A stretch of 44,489 nt of DNA from Alphaproteobacteria bacterium (lineage in GTDB: Bacteria; Pseudomonadota; Alphaproteobacteria; Thalassobaculales; Thalassobaculaceae): contig JABMNR010000036.1 of NCBI GenBank assembly GCA_013203465.1, positions 1-44,489 on the forward strand, read 5' to 3'. Position 1 is the first letter of the stretch; the number at the start of each line of letters is the position of its first letter. The position numbers and the translations under genes are program-made. Below the pieces are notes generated by a model. That model was given only the letters and a program-made list of their open reading frames with translations, was not told the origin of the DNA and searched no databases. Below are positions 15,988 through 24,709 of the stretch, piece after piece.

Positions 15988-16821
15988 TCAGGGTGCGAAG
16001 GAAACCGTATCGGGAATTTCCTTGATGTCGCTGTATTTCAGCATGGCCTCTTTCATCCGCCTCTCATTGTGCCCAAGCAAGTTGTTCCATTCGGCCCACC
16101 AATTGAGAAAATTCTTAAAGGCCGGGTCCTGTTCGGAACGAATGCCAAAATATCCGGGCAGCGCGGCGCGCGGCTTGGGGTTGTTGAAGGTTCCCAAACC
16201 TGGGTTTTTCTCCTTGGCGATCATGCTCGACAGAACGGTGGTGGTAAATGCGTCGGCACGACCGGAAGAAACCGCGAGAATGATTTGTGACAGTTCCTTG
16301 AACTGGACCTGGGTCGCCTTTGGTGCCCATTTTTCCAACAGAAGTTGGTCCGACGTCCCGGTCATGACCGCGACCTTGACGCTCGGATCATTGTAATCCG
16401 ACCAGTTCTTGCCTTTGAATTTCGGATTGTTCACCGTCACCCATTCGATCCAATAGATCGGACCGGCGAAATCGATCGCCGTGGCACGGACAGGCGTCGC
16501 CTGCATACCGGCGGCGAAATCGACCTTTCCGGATGCAATCGAGAGGACCAGTTCGCTCCAGCCGCCGACTTCGACCATGTTAAGCTTGACCTTCATCTCC
16601 TTGGCGACATCCTTCGCCATCTCGACTAGGGCACCACCCCACTCGTTGGTGCTCTTGTCCTTGACGAAATACGGTGCGTAGGAAAAGACAGCGAACTTAA
16701 CCTCGCCCTCGCGCTTGATGCGTTCCCAAGTCGACTCTTGCGCGTGGCTCACGCTTGAAGCCCCGGCGATGAGCATCACCGCCGCGAGTATCATTGCCAG
16801 CTTGCCAGCTAGATGTTTCAT
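15988..16821 (-). CDS. Periplasmic solute-binding protein, polar amino-acid ABC transporter (family 3)
   Basis: Protein of 277 residues. The start at 16821 has GGAGGTG 6 bases upstream and gives a standard Sec signal peptide (MKHLAGKLAMILAAVMLIAG, cleavage after SVSHA). The mature protein has the family-3 bilobed pattern: GEVKFAVFSYAPYFV, GGALVEMAKDVAKEM, GKVDFAAGMQATPVRA (binding-loop Arg), and VAVMTGTSDQLLL at the second hinge. It lacks a permease or ATPase beside it, but the matching polar-amino-acid permease and ATPase lie at the other end of the island (25521-26183, 24710-25531). It is downstream of the MmgE/PrpD gene on the same strand (225 bases) and ends in a terminator. Confidence 0.9.
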   Translation of the reverse strand: MKHLAGKLAMILAAVMLIAGASSVSHAQESTWERIKREGEVKFAVFSYAPYFVKDKSTNEWGGALVEMAKDVAKEMKVKLNMVEVGGWSELVLSIASGKVDFAAGMQATPVRATAIDFAGPIYWIEWVTVNNPKFKGKNWSDYNDPSVKVAVMTGTSDQLLLEKWAPKATQVQFKELSQIILAVSSGRADAFTTTVLSSMIAKEKNPGLGTFNNPKPRAALPGYFGIRSEQDPAFKNFLNWWAEWNNLLGHNERRMKEAMLKYSDIKEIPDTVSFAP

Positions 16822-17046
16822 GAAGCACCTCCATTTGTTGCACATAGGCACGATGGGCGTTTTTCATGCTGTGGCACTCCGAAACGCGCCACACCTCACG
16901 CCTACTAATTTAGGATCGAGATCACACCCGCCCCAACAAGGTGACGACCAGTCTCTCGACAACCCAGCCGCTCGACAACAACGTTGTCTGTGTCTCCGCG
17001 TTTGAGCGCCGACCGTTCCATGGGCAACAGCACGCGCGCTCATTTC

Positions 17047-18489
17047 CTATGCTTTCCGCGTTTCGAATTCGGTCTCGGCCCTCGTTTCCCCATCGTCCGT
17101 CCAGGCATCTGCAATCGGCCGATGAGCCAGGAGTTCCGCCAACCGTTGAACCCCATCCGCTTCGAACACCGTCGCTGCGGCGTCACCGAGCGACGCGCGT
17201 CGCTCCGCCGTTGCGACCGTGCCAACCAACTCGTCGAACTTCGTGCGAATTTCCGCCTCCGACAATGGTGACGCCGGATACCCTCTCGCGATATCGGAGC
17301 GCTCGGTGAGTTGACGCCCATCCCGGAGCGTCAAGGTGACCTCACCGGCGTAAAAATCAGGAAACAAGCGCTCAAGTTCCCCATGATCGCGAACCACACG
17401 GGTAACGCTCGCGAGCCTGGCGACTTCGGGATCCGTTTTCCTCCGGTCTTCGAACAGGTCAACGAACCGCAAGCCGCCACGGGCGACCCAGACCGGAAGC
17501 ACATATTGCGCGCAATGGCTTTTGAGGGGGTTGTCATCGACGCAATGGCTACCGGAATCGGCAAAGCGCAATTGCACCCCCGCGACCTCTGGCGATGTCA
17601 AATCGTTCTTTCGGATCAACGCGTCGAGGGCGTCCAGCGCCGGATGCAGGAATGAGACGCATGAATATGGCTTTATCGCCAACCCCATCACGCCGTCCCA
17701 TTTCTCACCCAACCCGTCCAGAAGCGGTTCGCTCGACGGCGCTCGGCTGAACGCGTTCAGAACATTGTGGCCGGCATCGAAAATTCGATCCGGGCCGCCG
17801 AATTCTTTCTGTGCGAGCATGGCGGCGGTTACGCCGTTGCGTGCCGCCATGCCCATCTGGAATGGACGCGCGTCTTCATTCGGGTCGTCCTGCCAAGCCA
17901 TCAATCCCGAAGCCTGAAGCGCCGCCAATCCCAAGGTGCGCACGGTTTGTTCGGTGTCGAGGCCAAGGAGATGCGCCGACGCGGCGGCGGCGCCGAACAC
18001 CCCGCAAACAGCCGAGGGGTGAAATCCAAGGCCATAAAGTTGCTTGGGATCCATGGCCATCGACACCCGATACGTAACTTCACAACCAAGCGCGACCGCG
18101 GCGATGAAATCCGGCCCGCGCCCGCCAAACGCCTCACACAGTGCCAATGCCGTTGGAACCATAATCGAGATGGGATGAAGTATGGCCTCCGGATGATGCG
18201 GTTCCATGTCGCAGGCGTACCCGAGCGTGCCATTGGCCAGGACCGCGTTGACAACCCCAACCTTCGTGTCGCGACCGATCAGCGTTGCCTGCTTCGGCCC
18301 GCCTTGGGATTCCGAAAAATCACCGATACGAGCACTGGAGGTGATCTTCGGATGCGTCGCCGCGGCTAAGGTCCCGATTCCATCATATGCCAACACCTCG
18401 GTGTACCGAACGACGTCCGACGGAAGATCGGCCGGCTGAAAATCGCTGATGAACCGGGCCAGTTTCTGCGTGATCGGTGCGCGTGACAT
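17047..18489 (-). CDS. MmgE/PrpD family protein
   Basis: Protein of 480 residues, the normal length for the family of 2-methylcitrate dehydratase, cis-aconitate decarboxylase and iminodisuccinate epimerase. Family marks: LAYDGIGTLAAAT at the N-terminus, AVLANGTLGYACDMEPHHPEAILHP (metal-free acid/base His region), GLGFHPSAVCGVFGAAAASAHLLGL, and KPYSCVSFLHPALDAL. These enzymes dehydrate, decarboxylate or epimerise di- and tricarboxylates. It starts 20 bases after the GntR gene ends, so the two are one transcript. Substrate unknown. Given the amino-acid transporter and aspartate-dehydrogenase-like enzyme nearby, an amino- or iminodicarboxylate is plausible, by inference only. Confidence 0.88.
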   Translation of the reverse strand: MSRAPITQKLARFISDFQPADLPSDVVRYTEVLAYDGIGTLAAATHPKITSSARIGDFSESQGGPKQATLIGRDTKVGVVNAVLANGTLGYACDMEPHHPEAILHPISIMVPTALALCEAFGGRGPDFIAAVALGCEVTYRVSMAMDPKQLYGLGFHPSAVCGVFGAAAASAHLLGLDTEQTVRTLGLAALQASGLMAWQDDPNEDARPFQMGMAARNGVTAAMLAQKEFGGPDRIFDAGHNVLNAFSRAPSSEPLLDGLGEKWDGVMGLAIKPYSCVSFLHPALDALDALIRKNDLTSPEVAGVQLRFADSGSHCVDDNPLKSHCAQYVLPVWVARGGLRFVDLFEDRRKTDPEVARLASVTRVVRDHGELERLFPDFYAGEVTLTLRDGRQLTERSDIARGYPASPLSEAEIRTKFDELVGTVATAERRASLGDAAATVFEADGVQRLAELLAHRPIADAWTDDGETRAETEFETRKA

Positions 18490-18509
18490 GCTACCGGCAG
18501 CGCTCCATA

Positions 18510-19202
18510 TCAGGCTGTTAGCTGGGGTATATAAATTCTGGAATAACCTTCACGGACGACGGTGGCGATCTGCTCGGCGCGGCGTTCGACGTGACTGGTT
18601 ATCAACGCCGTGACCTTGCCGACATTCCGCTCAAGGATCGCATCCACAATCGCCAAGTGTTCGCCGAAGGTGACTTGCCGGCGGTTTTCCATGTCGATCC
18701 AGCGGACAAATCGGATTCGCGCCTGAATACTTTCCAGCATCCGGCCCAACTCCATGTTGCCGGAAAGCTGTGCCAGCCCAAGATGAAACGTTTCGTCGAA
18801 ATCAACCAGATCCTTCACCTCATGGCGTGCTTTGCCAGGTCGCACACCTTCGAGTGATGCCCTCAATTGTTCCACATCCTTGGCCGACGCTCGGGCGCAG
18901 GCCAGCCGTACGGTTTCCTTCTCGACCGCCAATCGGGCTTCATAGAGATCGAAAATCAAGTCGGGCTGCAGCGGGCGACAGAAAAATCCCTTGCGCGGCC
19001 GGTACACCAACAACCCTTCGGCAACCAAACGGTTAAGCGCTTCCCGCAACGGCGTGCGGCTGGCGCCCAATCGTTCTGACAGCTCACTTTCGTTGATACG
19101 CTGGTCTGGCTTGAGTTCGAAGCCGACAGCCATGAACTTTAACTCACGATAGAGTCGATCGACAAACCCAGCCGCACCTGTATCGGTTATCATCCAGTTC
19201 AA
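18510..19202 (-). CDS. GntR-family regulator, FadR/FCD subfamily
   Basis: Protein of 230 residues: winged helix with the family signature INESELSERLGASRTPLREA followed by LVAEGLLVYRPRKGFFCRPL (about residues 38-80), then an all-helical FCD ligand domain containing the metal/ligand residues (FDETFHLGLAQLSGN, FGEHLAIVDAILERN, ITSHVERRAEQ). Start 19202; an ATG at 19193 is also possible. It is divergent from the ThDP-enzyme operon across 149 bases. The palindrome CTGTATACAG there, and a second copy upstream of the DadA-like gene, fit the TTGTATACAA-type operators of this subfamily, so it is the probable local repressor of the island. Confidence 0.92.
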   Translation of the reverse strand: MNWMITDTGAAGFVDRLYRELKFMAVGFELKPDQRINESELSERLGASRTPLREALNRLVAEGLLVYRPRKGFFCRPLQPDLIFDLYEARLAVEKETVRLACARASAKDVEQLRASLEGVRPGKARHEVKDLVDFDETFHLGLAQLSGNMELGRMLESIQARIRFVRWIDMENRRQVTFGEHLAIVDAILERNVGKVTALITSHVERRAEQIATVVREGYSRIYIPQLTA

Positions 19203-19249
19203 ATCTCACAGTAAATTGTCGCCGCGGGCCCGCTAATTTCAATCGGTCA

Positions 19250-19277
19250 TTGACCTTGAGTGCAAGTCTGTATACAG
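19250..19277 (+). promoter_or_regulatory. Promoter with palindromic GntR operator (left copy)
   Basis: TTGACC (19250-19255), 15 bases, then TATACA (19271-19276) embedded in the perfect palindrome CTGTATACAG (19268-19277; TCTGTATACAGA counting flanks). It drives the ThDP-enzyme operon, whose GTG start is at 19352. A bound regulator would cover the -10 box. The identical arrangement recurs at 27567-27594 on the other strand. Confidence 0.7.
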
Positions 19278-19351
19278 ATACGCACACAGAATGTCAATTT
19301 AAAATCCCAGCACCACGCTCACATCATGCTGTCAGAACAGGAATTCACGCT

Positions 19352-21058
19352 GTGCAGAACAAACAGACGGAGAATACCTTCAATGGCGCCGAAGCCTTGG
19401 TCCGCATGCTGGAAGCTCACGGCGTGCGGCACGTTTTTGGCCTGTGCGGCGACACGACGTTGCCGTTCTATGACGCGCTCTACCGGCTCGACCATAATAT
19501 CGAGCATATTCTGACCCGCGACGAGCGATCGGCCGCTTACATGGCGGACGGTTATGCGCGGGTCACGAAAAGAGTCGGTGTTTGCGAAGGGCCGTCCGGT
19601 GGCGGCGCCACTTATATCCTGCCGGGCCTGATCGAAGCGAATGAATCGTCGGTGCCCATTCTGGCCATCACGTCGGATGTGTCCGTCGGCTCGCGCGGTC
19701 ATTATCCGCTGACGGAGCTGGATCAGGACGGCTTGATGCGGCCGCTGACCAAATGGAATGCCGTCATTCCGAAATCCGACATGCTGCCCGACATGGTCCG
19801 AACGGCATTCAGAAAGATGACCACGGGACGCCCCGGGTCCGCGCACCTTGGTCTGCCGATCGACGTCCAGCGCGATCCTGTCGATCCGGAGCAAATCTGG
19901 GCGAACCCTCGGCATGGCACGTATCCGGCCTATCCCATGGGACCCGACCCCGTGGAAGTCGATGCCGCATTGGAAGCAATACTTTCGGCCAGATTTCCCG
20001 TTATTGTCTGCGGCGGCGGCATCGTGTTGGCCGGCGGCGAGGAAGAGTTTCGCAGGTTTGTCGAAAGCCTCGATATTGCGGTAACGACCACTGTTTCCGG
20101 TCAGGGATGCTTGCCGGAATCCCACCCGAACTGCGCCGGCGTCGTCGGATCGAACGGTGGAGTGGAGGCAACGCGGAATCTATTGATGAAGGCCGATCTC
20201 GTGGTTTTCATAGGATGCCGCGCCGGATCGGTCACGACCGAGCGCTGGCGGGTTCCGACCAAGCAAACACGCATCGTTCACATCGATTCCGATCCCGAGG
20301 TCATCTCTGCGTCCTATCAAACGGAAGTCGGCCTGATGTCCGATGCACGCCTGGCGCTGACCGCGTTAAACCGGCAACTCGGGCTTCGCGTGGAAGCGCC
20401 GGCGGGGTTTGGCGGCGCGGCCGCCGCCGCGACGGCGAAGCGGATGAAGTTGGCGGCCTTTCAACCGCTCGCCGAGAGTCTTGATCGGCCAATCAAGCCC
20501 GAGCGCACCATTGCCGCACTTCGGTCGGTGTTGGACGATGACGCCATCGTCGTGGCCGACCCCGGAACGCCGTGCCCGTATGTTTCGGCGTTTTTTGAGA
20601 TTCGGGCGCCTGGCCGAACCGTGTTCTCGAATCGCGCCCATGGCGCATTAGGCTACTCGATGTCCGCGGCAATCGGAGCTTGCGTCGGACGGCCGGGCAA
20701 GAAGGTCGTCTCGCTGATGGGGGATGGAAGTTTTGGGTTCACATGCGGCGAACTCGAGACGGTCGTGCGCATGAAGCTGCCGATAACCTTTATCGTCTTT
20801 TCCAATTCGGTGTTTGGCTGGATCAAGGCCGGGCAACGGGCCGGCTTCGGCGAGCGCTATTTCTCGGTCGATTTCAGCCGTTCCGACCACGCGGCCATCG
20901 CAAGCGCGTTCGGGGTCAAATCCTGGAAGGTGGAGGACCCGGATCGGCTCAAATCCGTGTTGAAGGAAGCCGTGGAACATGACGGGCCAACCCTTGTCGA
21001 CATCATCAGCCAGCCTCTCAACGAGGCGGCCGCGCCAGTCAGCGAGTGGATTGCATGA
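19352..21058 (+). CDS. ThDP-dependent enzyme of the acetolactate synthase / decarboxylase family
   Basis: Protein of 568 residues from GTG 19352, which has AGGA 8 bases upstream and lies after the promoter; the longer in-frame start at 19250 falls inside the promoter. Three-domain ThDP fold: activating Glu58 (RDERSAAYMADGYAR), PSGGGATYILPGLIEAN (replacing the usual SGPGATN), central Rossmann-like domain (PVIVCGGGIVLAGG), and the cofactor motif GDGS (457-460) ending in FSNSVFG. Enzymes of this plan decarboxylate 2-oxo acids and may ligate the product to an acceptor. It begins a tightly coupled operon: its stop overlaps the next start (ATGA). The reaction cannot be named from sequence; acetolactate synthase itself is unlikely in this setting. 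Confidence 0.87.
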   Translation: MQNKQTENTFNGAEALVRMLEAHGVRHVFGLCGDTTLPFYDALYRLDHNIEHILTRDERSAAYMADGYARVTKRVGVCEGPSGGGATYILPGLIEANESSVPILAITSDVSVGSRGHYPLTELDQDGLMRPLTKWNAVIPKSDMLPDMVRTAFRKMTTGRPGSAHLGLPIDVQRDPVDPEQIWANPRHGTYPAYPMGPDPVEVDAALEAILSARFPVIVCGGGIVLAGGEEEFRRFVESLDIAVTTTVSGQGCLPESHPNCAGVVGSNGGVEATRNLLMKADLVVFIGCRAGSVTTERWRVPTKQTRIVHIDSDPEVISASYQTEVGLMSDARLALTALNRQLGLRVEAPAGFGGAAAAATAKRMKLAAFQPLAESLDRPIKPERTIAALRSVLDDDAIVVADPGTPCPYVSAFFEIRAPGRTVFSNRAHGALGYSMSAAIGACVGRPGKKVVSLMGDGSFGFTCGELETVVRMKLPITFIVFSNSVFGWIKAGQRAGFGERYFSVDFSRSDHAAIASAFGVKSWKVEDPDRLKSVLKEAVEHDGPTLVDIISQPLNEAAAPVSEWIA

Positions 21059-22179
21059 CACATGCTCAGAGAATCAAGGATATCCGGGTTCATGTAGTCG
21101 ATATTCCCGCGAAGACGGTGCATTCCCACGGCAGTGGCGATGTTGGTGGCATCAACAGCGCGATCCTCGAGATCGTCACGGACGGCGGCGTGACCGGGTG
21201 GGGCGAGGCGTCACCTTGGCCGGTCTTCACTGGAACCGTGGAGGCCAGCGCGGCGGCGCTTCATGTGCATCTCAGGCCACATCTGATCGGCGGCAACCCG
21301 CTGCATGTGGATAAGCACATGACGATGGCCGACAAGGTCATTGTCGGTTGTCCAGAAGCGAAAGCCGCGCTCGAAACGGCGTTGTTGGATATCGTCGGCC
21401 AGTTGGCGGGGCTGCCGATCGTCGAATTGGTGGGTGGCCGCCACCGCGACACGATCCCCATGAGTTTCTCGGTCGCAAACCCGGATTTCGATGCCGATCT
21501 CGAAGATGTTGCACGGCTCTACGAGGATGGTGTTCGGCTCTTCAAGCTCAAGACAGGCTTTGGTGAACACGCTTTCGATGTGATGCGCCTCGACAAACTA
21601 AGAAACCTGTACGGCGATACGGTCAGCTTGCGGATCGATTACAATCAGGGGCTCAGGGCCTATGATGCGATCCGCACGCTGCGGGATCTGGAAGCCTTTC
21701 GCCCGGCGTTCATCGAACAGCCGGTCAAGATGCATGAGCGGGCCGCCTTGGCGGAGATAACCCGCGCATTGGACACGCCGGTGATGGCCGATGAATCGGT
21801 GTTCAACCCGCGCGAGGCAATGGCGGGCGTGGAAATGCGCATGGCGGATATATTCGCGTTGAAAATCATGAAATCCGGCGGCATCCGCCGCGCGCTCGAG
21901 GTTGCGTCAATCGCCAGGGTCGGGGGCATAGACGTCTATGGCGGCTGCATGTTCGAGACCGGAATCGCCCATGCCGCGGGAACACATCTGATGGCGGCGA
22001 TACCGGATTTGCATCTCGGCTGCGAGTTCTACATGCCAACCTATTACATGCGAGAAGATATCCTTACCGAACCGTTCCCGGTTCGCGGCGGCCAGGTTCA
22101 TGTGCCAACATCGCCGGGTTTGGGGGTGGCGGTCGATCCCGGCAAACTCGCGAAATACCGCACCGAATTGTGGCAATGA
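21055..22179 (+). CDS. Enolase-superfamily enzyme, muconate-lactonizing-enzyme subgroup
   Basis: Protein of 374 residues. Complete MLE-type active site: KxK bases Lys164/Lys166 (FKLKTGF), metal ligands Asp195 (RIDYNQG), Glu221 (IEQPV) and Asp246 (ADES), second base Lys270 (LKIMKSGG), and Glu301 in MFETGI. The subgroup includes cycloisomerases, dipeptide and N-succinylamino-acid racemases, hydroxyproline-betaine epimerase and some dehydratases. The start overlaps the stop of the ThDP gene (ATGA at 21055), and its own stop overlaps the start of the next gene, so translation is coupled. In this operon a racemase/epimerase or dehydratase role on an amino-acid-like compound is more likely than muconate chemistry. 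Confidence 0.88.
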   Translation: MTHAQRIKDIRVHVVDIPAKTVHSHGSGDVGGINSAILEIVTDGGVTGWGEASPWPVFTGTVEASAAALHVHLRPHLIGGNPLHVDKHMTMADKVIVGCPEAKAALETALLDIVGQLAGLPIVELVGGRHRDTIPMSFSVANPDFDADLEDVARLYEDGVRLFKLKTGFGEHAFDVMRLDKLRNLYGDTVSLRIDYNQGLRAYDAIRTLRDLEAFRPAFIEQPVKMHERAALAEITRALDTPVMADESVFNPREAMAGVEMRMADIFALKIMKSGGIRRALEVASIARVGGIDVYGGCMFETGIAHAAGTHLMAAIPDLHLGCEFYMPTYYMREDILTEPFPVRGGQVHVPTSPGLGVAVDPGKLAKYRTELWQ

Positions 22180-22994
22180 GACAAAAAACCAAGATCGCCC
22201 TCGGCGGGTTCGGCAACGTCGGACAGCAATTGGCCCGCGCCATTCTCAAGGAACCTGATGGCAACATTGAAATTGTTGCGATCTCAGCACGAAATCTCGA
22301 CGCCGCTTTGAAGAATGCGGCACGGCTGGGTCTGGATGTTCCGGTCGTTCCAGCATCTCAGGCACCGGACTATGCAAGGGTCGTCGTTGAATGCGCGACC
22401 TATGAAGGGTTCCGCGAGGTTCTAGAGCCGGCGATCAAAACGGGCTGTCACGTGATCGCGGTCAGCGTCGGCGCGCTCGCGGTAAATCTCGATCTGATCG
22501 ACCTGGCGGAGGAACATGGCGCGACAATTCAAATTGGCAGCGGCGCGATGCCGGGCCTCGACATTCTGCGCTCGGCACGGGAAGGCAACATTCAATCGGT
22601 CAGGCTGGAATCCCATATTTTTCCGAGATCCCTCGCACACGAGACCTACGTAATTGATCAGGGCATCGACCTGGAAAGCGCCGAAACGGAGCCGGTGCGG
22701 GTTTTTTCCGGAACGGCCCGCGAAGCCGCGCGGCACTTTCCGCGTCATTTCAATGTCGCGGTCGCGCTCAGCCTAGCGGGTATCGGATTGGACCGCACCG
22801 AGATCGACATTTTCGCCAATGGCACCCTCCCCGGTGCCCGCCACACGGTCAGGGTGACATCCGATGTCGTCGACCTCGAAATGACCGCGCAGAATTTCCC
22901 GTCATCGGACAACCCTCGAACCAGCCGCATCGTCGCCCCGAGCATCTTGGCGGCGTTACGTGAGTTGAATTCTCCAATTCGTATCGGGAGTTAG
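22176..22994 (+). CDS. L-aspartate dehydrogenase-like NAD(P) oxidoreductase
   Basis: Protein of 272 residues of the NadX/aspartate dehydrogenase family. Dinucleotide motif GGFGNVGQ (near residue 10); SVGALAVNLDLIDLA; then IGSGAMPGLDILRSAREGNI, the substrate-domain signature; and a C-terminal region with HFPRHFNVAVALSLAG and SSDNPRTSRIVAPSILAALR, both very typical of aspartate dehydrogenase. The family interconverts an amino acid and its imino/oxo acid. Here it is the third gene of a catabolic operon and not next to nadA or nadC, so a catabolic, perhaps modified, substrate is likely. ATG 22176 overlaps the previous stop. Confidence 0.88.
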   Translation: MRQKTKIALGGFGNVGQQLARAILKEPDGNIEIVAISARNLDAALKNAARLGLDVPVVPASQAPDYARVVVECATYEGFREVLEPAIKTGCHVIAVSVGALAVNLDLIDLAEEHGATIQIGSGAMPGLDILRSAREGNIQSVRLESHIFPRSLAHETYVIDQGIDLESAETEPVRVFSGTAREAARHFPRHFNVAVALSLAGIGLDRTEIDIFANGTLPGARHTVRVTSDVVDLEMTAQNFPSSDNPRTSRIVAPSILAALRELNSPIRIGS

Positions 22995-22998
22995 CGCA

Positions 22999-24258
22999 AT
23001 GCGTCTTTCCGCACGCGACAAGGCATTGTTGGACGGCGCGGATGGCGACGTTAATCGCCAAGCCATGGATGCGCTCGTGCAACTGGGGGAAGCCTTCGAT
23101 GCCGAAGATATGGTCGATATCGGCTATGCTCATGTCCATGCCGGGATGGCGATGTATCTGGGCGACGTGGAACTGATGGAAGAGTTGGCTGAACGCGGGG
23201 CGCGGATGTCAGTGCCCGCGTCCACCAATATCGCTAACGCCGACATGGAAAATTGGCAGGCAACCAAGGCGCCGGAAAGCCTGGTTCGCTTGCAGAAACG
23301 CGCCGAGACCGCCCACCTATCCATGGGAACCGGCGGCTGCTTCACCTGCACGCCGTATTGGGCCGGTCATTGGCCGACCTGGAATACCCACATGGCGTCG
23401 ATTGAATCCGGCGTCACGATCTTCAGCAATTCCATATTGGGCGCGCGTTCCAACCGCGATGGATTTTTCGCTGTCTATGCCGGAATGACAGGGCGCTATC
23501 CGAGGTTCGGGTTGCATCTGGACGAGAATCGAACGCCGACACATCGGGTCGTGGTCGAGGCCGCGCCAAGCGGGACCGCCGATTTCACGGTGCTTGGATA
23601 CGCCATCGGCGCCCATGTCACCAACGCCGTGCCGCTCGTTACCGGCCTCGGGAGGCGCCCCAATCTCGATGAGCTTGACGCGCTCGGTGTTGGAATGGCG
23701 ACGTCGGGCGGCGTTGCCATGTTCATTTTACCGGGCGTCACGCCGCCCTATACCGATAAGGACGAGACGTTGGGTGACAGACTGCCGTCGATCCTGGTTC
23801 GCGAACGTGATCTTCGAGCGGTCTACGATGATTTCTGCACCGGCGAGGAGAACGGTTTCGACATCGTCCATCTCGGATGCCCGCACGCCTCGTTCGAGGA
23901 AATGAAGCACTACGCCCAATTGCTTGACGGCAAGACGGTGAAATCGGATGTCGAATTGTGGATCACCACCAATCGAACGGTTCGCCAGATGGCGCGCGAT
24001 TCCGGCTTGCTGAAACCGATACAGGCATCCGGCGCCAAGGTTATATCCGATACCTGCCCGATCTCCTGCCATTTCGCGCGAACCTGTTCGCCGGACCCGA
24101 GCCTCGGCGTCGAGCCGCCAAAACTGCGTACCATTGTCGTCGATTCCGCAAAACAGGCGCGCTACATCCGCGACATGATCCACTGCCCGACACTCCTAAC
24201 CACCACGGAAAAGGCCGTCGAGACAGCGGTTTCGGGAACCTTTGTACCACGGTGGTAG
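22999..24258 (+). CDS. Aconitase X catalytic (large) subunit
   Basis: Protein of 419 residues, the large subunit of the AcnX (DUF521) family. Known members are cis-3-hydroxy-L-proline dehydratases in bacteria and mevalonate-5-phosphate dehydratase in archaea; both use an Fe-S cluster. Visible features: VPASTNIANADMENW near residue 72, GGCFTCTPYW (Cys114, Cys117), LGCPHAS (Cys294) and SDTCPISCHFARTC (Cys353, 357, 363), which supply candidate cluster ligands and active-site residues. GGGAG precedes ATG 22999, 4 bases after the previous stop. The small subunit is encoded next, as a separate protein. The dehydration substrate here is unknown. Confidence 0.92.
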   Translation: MRLSARDKALLDGADGDVNRQAMDALVQLGEAFDAEDMVDIGYAHVHAGMAMYLGDVELMEELAERGARMSVPASTNIANADMENWQATKAPESLVRLQKRAETAHLSMGTGGCFTCTPYWAGHWPTWNTHMASIESGVTIFSNSILGARSNRDGFFAVYAGMTGRYPRFGLHLDENRTPTHRVVVEAAPSGTADFTVLGYAIGAHVTNAVPLVTGLGRRPNLDELDALGVGMATSGGVAMFILPGVTPPYTDKDETLGDRLPSILVRERDLRAVYDDFCTGEENGFDIVHLGCPHASFEEMKHYAQLLDGKTVKSDVELWITTNRTVRQMARDSGLLKPIQASGAKVISDTCPISCHFARTCSPDPSLGVEPPKLRTIVVDSAKQARYIRDMIHCPTLLTTTEKAVETAVSGTFVPRW

Positions 24259-24268
24259 GGGATCGAGG

Positions 24269-24697
24269 ATGGTGGGCGTGAAAGACTTTGAAGGACGCGG
24301 CATTGTCAAAGGGGTCGCCTCGGGTCCCGCCCTGGTATCAAGGACGCCATTTTCATTTCTCGGCGACGTCGACATCCGCACAGGTGACGTCATTGGAGAA
24401 TTGAGCGATCTGCGCGGGCAAAATATCGCCGGGCGCGTTCTCGTGGTGCCCGCGACACGCGGGTCGGCGGGGGCTTGGCGTTTTCTCTATCAGTTGAAAC
24501 AGCACGGCACCCATCCCGTGGCCATCATCACCGGCGAGCTGCCAGATCCATCGGTCGTGCAAGGCGCGATTTTGTCTGGAGTGCCGATCGTATCCGGCCT
24601 AGCGGATCGGATCGGCAACGCCATCACCGACGACACAATTCTGCGGGTCGATGGTCAAACTGGCCTGATCGCGGTTGTTGACGATCAGCAACCATAA
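24269..24697 (+). CDS. Aconitase X swivel (small) subunit
   Basis: Protein of 142 residues matching the DUF126/AcnX small domain: FEGRGIVKGVASGPALVS at the N-terminus, DVIGELSDLRGQNIAGRVLVVP (the swivel signature), TRGSAGAWRFLYQL (residues that close on the large-subunit active site), and HPVAIITGELPDPSVVQGAI. Start 24269 has GGGGA upstream and lies 10 bases after the large-subunit stop; GTG 24278 is also possible. Separate large and small genes are the heteromeric arrangement familiar from archaea and some bacteria. It ends the operon, 12 bases from the convergent ABC ATPase gene. Confidence 0.92.
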   Translation: MVGVKDFEGRGIVKGVASGPALVSRTPFSFLGDVDIRTGDVIGELSDLRGQNIAGRVLVVPATRGSAGAWRFLYQLKQHGTHPVAIITGELPDPSVVQGAILSGVPIVSGLADRIGNAITDDTILRVDGQTGLIAVVDDQQP

Positions 24698-24709
24698 CCA
24701 CCCATCGCC

